NCBI GenBank assembly: GCA_934047225.1
Contig: CAKOHE010000013.1
Coordinates: 1 to 64,000, forward strand
DNA length: 64,000 nt
From: Ypsolopha sequella
Lineage: Eukaryota > Arthropoda > Insecta > Lepidoptera > Ypsolophidae
Reading direction: 5' to 3'
The notes beneath the pieces are model-generated. The model had not been told where the DNA came from. It ran no database searches and saw only the letters and a program-made list of their open reading frames with translations. The position numbers were made by a program, and so were the translations under genes. Of this stretch, positions 58,801 to 64,000 are shown one piece after another; the first letter of the stretch is position 1, and the number at the start of each line of letters is the position of its first letter.

Positions 58801-61800
58801 TTATCCCTTTGCATAAGAGCAATAACGCGCCCCTTATCCCATTGCATAAGAGCAATAACGTGCCTCTCATCCCTTTGCATAAGAGCAATAACGCGCCCCT
58901 TATCCCTTCGCATAAGAGCAAGAACGTGCCCCTCATCCTTTTGCATAAGAGTAAGAACGCGCCTCTTATCACTTCGCATAAGGGCAAGAACGTGCCCCTT
59001 ATCCCTTCGCATAAGAGCAATAACGCGCCCCTTATCCCTTCGCATAAGAGCAAGAACGTGCCCCTTATCTCTTCGCATAAGAGCAAGAACGTGCCCCTCA
59101 TCCCTTTGCATAAGAGCAATAACGCGCCCCTTATCCCTTCGCATAAGAGCAATAACGTGCCCCTCATCCCTTTTCATAAGAGCAATAACGCACCCTTCAT
59201 CCCTTTGCATAAGAGCAATAACGTGCCCCTTATCCCTTTGCATAAGAGCAATAACTTGCCCCTTATCCCATTGCATAAGAGCAATAACGTGCCCCTCATC
59301 CCTTTGCATAAGAGCAATAACGCGCCCCTTATCCCTTCGCATAAGAGCAATAACGTGCCCCTCATCCCTTTGCATACGAGCAATAACGCGCCCCTTATCC
59401 CTTCGCATAAGAGCAAGAACGTGCCTCTTATCCCTTCGCATAAGAGTAAGAACGCACCCCTTATCCCTTCGCATAAGAGCAAGAACGTGTCCCTTATCCC
59501 TTCGCATAAGAGCAAGAACGTGCCTCTTATCCCTTCGCATAAGAGTAAGAACGCGCCCCTTATCCCTTCGCATAAGAGCAAGAACGTGCCCTTTATCCCT
59601 TCGCATAAGGGCAATAACGTGCCCCTTATCCCTTCGCATAAGAGTAAGAATGCGCCCCTTATCCCTTCGCATAAGAGCAAGAACGTGCCTCTTATCCCTT
59701 CGAATAAGGGCAATAACGTGCCCCTTATCCCTTCGCATAAGAGTAAGAACGCGCCCCTTATCTTTTCGCATAAGAGCAATAACGCGCCCCTAATCCCTTC
59801 GCATAAGAGCAAGAACGTGCCTCTTATCCCTTCGCATAAGGGCAATAACGTGCCCCTTATCCCTTCGCATAAGAGTAAGAACGCGCCCCTTATCCCTTCG
59901 CATAAGAGCAATAACGCGCCCCTTATATCTTCGCATAAGAGCAAGAACGTGCCTCTTATCCCTTCGCATAAGGGCAATAACGTGCCCCTTATCCCTTCGC
60001 ATAAGAGTAAGTACGCGCCCCTTATCCCTTCGCATAAGAGCAATAACGCGCCCCTTATCTCTTCGCATAAGAGCAAGAACGTGCCTCTTATCCCTTCGCA
60101 TAAGGGCAATAACGTGCCCCTTATCCCTTCGCAAAAGAGTAAGAACGTGCCCCTTATCGCTTCGCATAAGAGTAAGAACGTGCCCCTTATCCCTTCGCAT
60201 AAGGGCAATAACGTGCCCCTTATCCCTTCGCATAAGAGCAATAACGCGCCCCTTATCCCTTCGCATAAGAGCAAGAACGCGCCCCTTATCCCTTCGCATA
60301 AGAGTCAGAACGCGCCCCTTATCCCTTCGCATAAGGGCAATAACGTGCCCCTTATCCCTTCGCATAAGGGCAATAACGTGCCCCTTATGCCTTCGCATAA
60401 GAGTAAGAACGCGCCCCTTATCCCTTCGCATAAGAGCAAGAACGTGCCCCTTATCCCTTCGCATAAGGGCAATAACGTGCCCCTTATCCCTTCGCATAAG
60501 AGTAAGAACGCGCCCCTTTTCCCTTCGCATAAGAGCAAGAACGTGCCTCTTATTTCTTCGCATAAGGGCAATAACGTGCCCCTTATCCCTTCGCATAAGA
60601 GTAAGAACGCGCCTCTTATCCCTTCGCATAAGGGCAATAACGCGCCCCTTATCCCTTCGCATAAGAGTAAGAACGCGCCCCTTATCCCTTCGCATAAGGG
60701 CAATAACGTGCCCCGTATCCCTTCGCATAAGGGCAATAACGTGCCCCTTATCCCTTCGCATAAGAGTAAGAACGTGCCCCTTATCCCTTCGCATAAGAGT
60801 AAGAACGCGCCCCTTATCCCTTCGCATAAGAGCAATAACGTGCCCCTTATCCCTTCGCATAAGAGCAATAACGTGCCCCTTATCCCTTCGCATAAGAGCA
60901 ATAACGTGCCCCTTATCCCTTCGCATAAGAGTAAGAACGCGCCCCTTATCCCTTCGCATAAGAGCAATAACGTGCCCCTTATCCCTTCGCATAAGAGCAA
61001 TAACGCGCCCCTTATCCCTTCGCATCAGAGCAAGAACGTGCCTCTTATCCCTTCGCATAAGGGCAATAACGTGCCCCTTATTCCTTCGCATAAGAGTAAG
61101 AACGTGCCCCTTATCCCTTCGCATAAGAGTAAGAACGTGCCCCTTATTCCTTCGCATAAGGGCAATAAGGTGCCCCTTATCCCTTCACATAAGAGCAATA
61201 ACGTGCCCCTTATCCCTTCGCATAAGTGCAATAACGTGCCCCTTATCCCTTCGCATAAGAGTAAGAACGCGCCCCTTATCCCTTCGCATAAGAGCAATAA
61301 CGTGCCCCTTATCCCTTCGCATAAGAGCAATAACGCGCCCCTTATCCCTTCGCATAAGAGCAAGAACGTTTCCCTTATCTCTTCGCATAAGAGCAATAAC
61401 GCGCCCCTTATCCCTTCGCATAAGAGCAAGAACGTGCCTCTTATCCCTTCGCATAAGGGCAATAACGTGCCCCTTATCCCTTCGCATAAGAGTAAGAACG
61501 TGCCCCTTATCCCTTCGCATAAGAGTAACAACGTGCCCCTTATCCCTTCGCATAAGGGCAATAACGTGCCCCTTATCTTTCCGCATAAGAGCAATAACGC
61601 GCCCCTTATCCCTTCGCATAAGAGCAAGAACGCGCCCCTTATCCCTTCGCATAAGAGTAAGAACGCGCCCCTTATCCCTTCGCATAAGGGCAATAACGTG
61701 CCCCTTATCCCTTCGCATAAGGGCAATAACGTGCCCCTTATCCCTTCGCATAAGAGCAATAACGTGCCCCTTATCCCTTCGCATAAGAGTAAGAACGCGC

Positions 61801-61932
61801 CCCTTATCCCTTCGCATAAGAGCAATAACGTGCCCCTTATCCCTTCGCATAAGAGCAATAACGCGCCCCTTATCCCTTCGCATAAGAGCAAGAACGTGCC
61901 CCTTATCCCTTCGCATAAGAGCAATAACGCGC
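49894..61932. repeat. 33-bp satellite array, ~365 copies
   Basis: Unit GCATAAGAGCAATAACGTGC then CCCTTATCCCTTC. Two main subfamilies differ at CCTTTGCAT versus CCTTCGCAT, with secondary sites GTG/GCG, GAGCAA/GAGTAA/GGGCAA, AATAAC/AAGAAC and TTATC/TCATC. The TTTG type dominates 49.9-53.9 kb and 56.8-57.9 kb; the TTCG type 53.9-56.8 kb and most of 59.4-61.9 kb. A unit length divisible by three without stops in two frames on each strand gives reading frames up to 2,785 codons, all built from 11-residue units. A single-base deletion near 56588 switches frame. CTTAT...ATAAG inside each unit can form a small hairpin. Confidence 0.98.
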
Positions 61933-62140
61933 CTGTTTCCGCCAAAGACGGAATAATACGATGCACTTTTGGTGTACACGATTTAATTGTTACAAATACA
62001 ATAATTAGGTAGGTATCTAATATATGAGCTGGCACAACGTGCGTCCGATACTCGTAGTGGTCAATAGCGCAATGGTTGGTGGTGGGGGGAAAGCCACTGG
62101 AGCTGGCCGCGACATGTCGGCGGGCGTTGAAGAGTTGTCT
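61933..62140 (-). other. 3' flank of the BEL/Pao element, possibly LTR remnant
   Basis: Unique sequence between the satellite and the last retroelement coding segment. In BEL/Pao elements the 3' LTR follows directly here. A TGTGCCAGCTCATATATTAG start on the - strand at about 62037 could be its beginning, which would place the satellite in or just beyond the LTR. Confidence 0.35.
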
Positions 62141-62400
62141 TCAAAAATGGATGTCCACGGGTAACGGGCAAATTTTGGTGAAGTCTCTGCGCAGGATCCC
62201 AGTTGCTGTCTGGATGTCTGCTACGCGATTTATATTGTCTCGTCCAGGGTAAACCTTAATTATTCTCCCCAATGACCATTTGAGTGGGGGTAGTTTATCT
62301 TTTATAACACAAAGGGTATCCAGTTGAACATCTCCTTGTGTGCTCTTCCATTTCGTCCTAGTCTGAAGTTCACTAATGTATTCCAACTGCCACCGGGCCC
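62141..62400 (-). pseudogene. BEL/Pao polyprotein C-terminal (DUF5641) fragment
   Basis: The last domain of a BEL/Pao Pol polyprotein, which follows the integrase core. The frame reads from RWQLEYISELQTRTKW through VCVIKDK-like, PPLKWSLGRIIKVYPGRD and VADIQTATGILRRDFTKICP to its stop at 62141. These blocks are the hallmark of DUF5641. The reverse transcriptase, RNase H and integrase catalytic parts that should precede it are missing. The frame starts directly at the deletion junction around 62400, in a different frame from the Gag-protease. It is too short to act on its own. Confidence 0.88.
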
Positions 62401-63980
62401 GTTATTTCTGAGATGACAATACACGTTATATTTGCACGGAATTGTGAATATTGAGATTTAATTTCAAATGTGCAAATCTTATCAACCGAAGTCGTCTTGT
62501 TATTAATACCACTGACTGAAATAGAGATGTCACTGGTAGGTAAATTCAATTGTTCGCATAATCTTTGGCTGATAAAATTGGATGTAGATCCTGAATCTAA
62601 AATAATTCTAGCTGTACAAATTGTGTTGCCATTACCTTGAATGTTGACTACTGCTGTTGACAGCAGGCCCTGCCCCGGCGAGGAGCACGAAAGTACCACC
62701 TCATTGCCCTTGAAGGCAGAGTCCTGATGCTGAACATCTGTATGGATCAACGTATTGTGCTTTTTGTTGCACACCTTACATGCACTTAATCTGCATTTTT
62801 TTGACGAATGGCCTACTCTTAAACAGTTTAAGCAAAGGTTCGCTTGTTCAGCTCTAGTGGCCCTATCTTTAGGTGACAGGTCTAGAAATGATCTACAGTT
62901 GTAAATTGTATGATCGTTTGACTGACAAATCGTGCATTGAAAATTGAAATTGTGATTTTTTTGTGTGTTATTAATGTTATTATGCATTTTATTTTTGTTA
63001 TTGTAATTTTGTGTATTTTCTTGTGTATTTGCTGAAAAAGTTCTTACCTTTTCCCGCTTTATGTTTTTTCGTTCTATTATTTCTAATAATGAGGCTTTAT
63101 TTGAAATTAATTTTATCATATCTTCAAAATTCACCGCATCCTTTTCTTGTTTATTTACCCTTTTTTCCCATTCAATAAATGTTTGAGAATCGAGCTTATT
63201 CGACACAATATGAATCAACAATGTGTCCCAGTTATCTGTGGGTTCATCTAGCTGTTTCAATGATTGCAAATGCTTTTTGTAACAATCAACAAGCCTTCTC
63301 AGATTTGCTGAGCTTTCTTTTTGTATGGGATAAACATCAAAAAGTGCTTTGACATGGTCTGAAATTAGCATGCGTTTATTGTCGAACCTATCGCATAAAA
63401 ATTCCCATGCAATACTATAATTAGATGCAGTGAGTTCCAAAGAGCTGATAACATTCGAGGCAACTCCTCTTAGGGAAGCCTTTAAATAGTGAAATTTATT
63501 TATGTCTGAAAGACTGCTGTTTGTGTGAATCAGTGAAATGTATTTGTCCCTAAATTCTAACCACTGGCTGTACGTACCATCGAATCTATCCAAGTATATC
63601 TCAGGCAGCTTGATATTTTGATCTTGTACTTTCACATCAGAGGCGTCCCGGCTGGCTGACCTTGCTGGCTGGGTAGCAAGCGCAGTCGGTTTGAGCGAAT
63701 TGACTATAGCTTGAGCACGCGCTAAATTTTTAAAGTACAAGCACTCAAAAGTCTCCCGATCCTTACGTTGTTGCTCCGTTGCTTCATCATGGCACTCAAC
63801 CAATGTTTGAATATCGTTATAATCGTCGAACAATGTCTCCAACCTGGCAATTCGCATTTCAAGTTCAAGGCCGATAGCCGGTGTTTTTTCTTTAGGTAAT
63901 GAATCTATATGCTGTTGAAAAAGTGTCAGACGACCCTTGCAAGATCCTCTCTTTTTGACTAATTCCGTGATAGATGTCAT
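62373..63980 (-). pseudogene. BEL/Pao Gag-protease, truncated polyprotein
   Basis: Starts at ATG 63980 (MTSITELVKKRGSCKGRLTL). It carries a Gag region of the DUF1759 type (LPEIYLDRFDGTYSQWLEFR, then FHYLKASLRGVA and SNYSIAWEFLCDRFDN). Two CCHC zinc knuckles follow (CTICQSNDHTIYNC and CLNCLRVGHSSKKC), with a third Cys/His cluster after them, CKVCNKKHNTLIH. Next comes a retropepsin-like domain (DUF1758) with the catalytic ILDSGSTSNFIS. The homology stops at ISEITG and the frame closes at 62373, about 9 codons after the deletion junction. The stretch is otherwise open for about 535 codons, so the Gag and protease parts look recently active. The 5' LTR and leader lie beyond the window. Confidence 0.92.
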
Positions 63981-64000
63981 TTTGCCTTTCACAAACACCA

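Overview
This is eukaryotic, almost certainly insect, and most likely lepidopteran (moth or butterfly) genomic DNA. It is A+T-rich and intron/intergenic in character, with no operons or ribosome binding sites. It carries Helitron termini, a widespread lepidopteran short interspersed repeat, CR1/Jockey-type LINEs and a BEL/Pao element of the kinds common in moth genomes. The species call is inference from remembered repeat families; no database was searched.

Host genes are represented only by short spliced exons on the + strand. Two exons (3841-3984 and 7532-7651) have matching splice phases and encode the end of a SUEL/galactose-binding lectin domain followed by an acidic stalk, as in EVA-1-type receptors. 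An exon at 26403-26509 is coding-like but unassigned. An exon at 43530-43630 resembles the C-terminal end of a MADF domain.

Layout: 1-3.8 kb holds small tandem repeats and a foldback element. 3.8-8.3 kb holds the EVA-1-like exons with a TIR element in the intron. 8.3-10.8 kb is a 2.5-kb foldback element with hAT-type TIRs and an exact 8-bp target duplication. 14.1-18.5 kb is a nearly full-length LINE on the - strand, broken by one frameshift. 18.7-22.9 kb holds a 59-bp minisatellite, a SWIM-finger pseudogene, an inverted tRNA-like pair and a TIR element. 23.0-25.5 kb is an internally deleted Helitron (- strand) with an antisense zinc-ribbon reading frame inside it. 26.6-28.7 kb holds the 5' parts of another LINE, followed by an 18-bp satellite of about 180 copies (28.8-32.0 kb) and a LINE reverse-transcriptase 3' end. 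34.4-43.5 kb is a 9-kb structure bounded by 34-bp inverted repeats, with internal direct repeats and an 85-copy 50-bp satellite. 43.5-49.8 kb has the MADF-like exon and scattered repeats. 49.9-61.9 kb is a 33-bp satellite of about 365 copies. 62.1-64 kb is a BEL/Pao element whose polymerase region has been deleted.

The window therefore reads as introns and intergenic DNA dominated by mobile elements and three large, unrelated tandem arrays. The very long reading frames in the 18-bp and 33-bp arrays are by-products of unit lengths divisible by three and are not annotated as genes.
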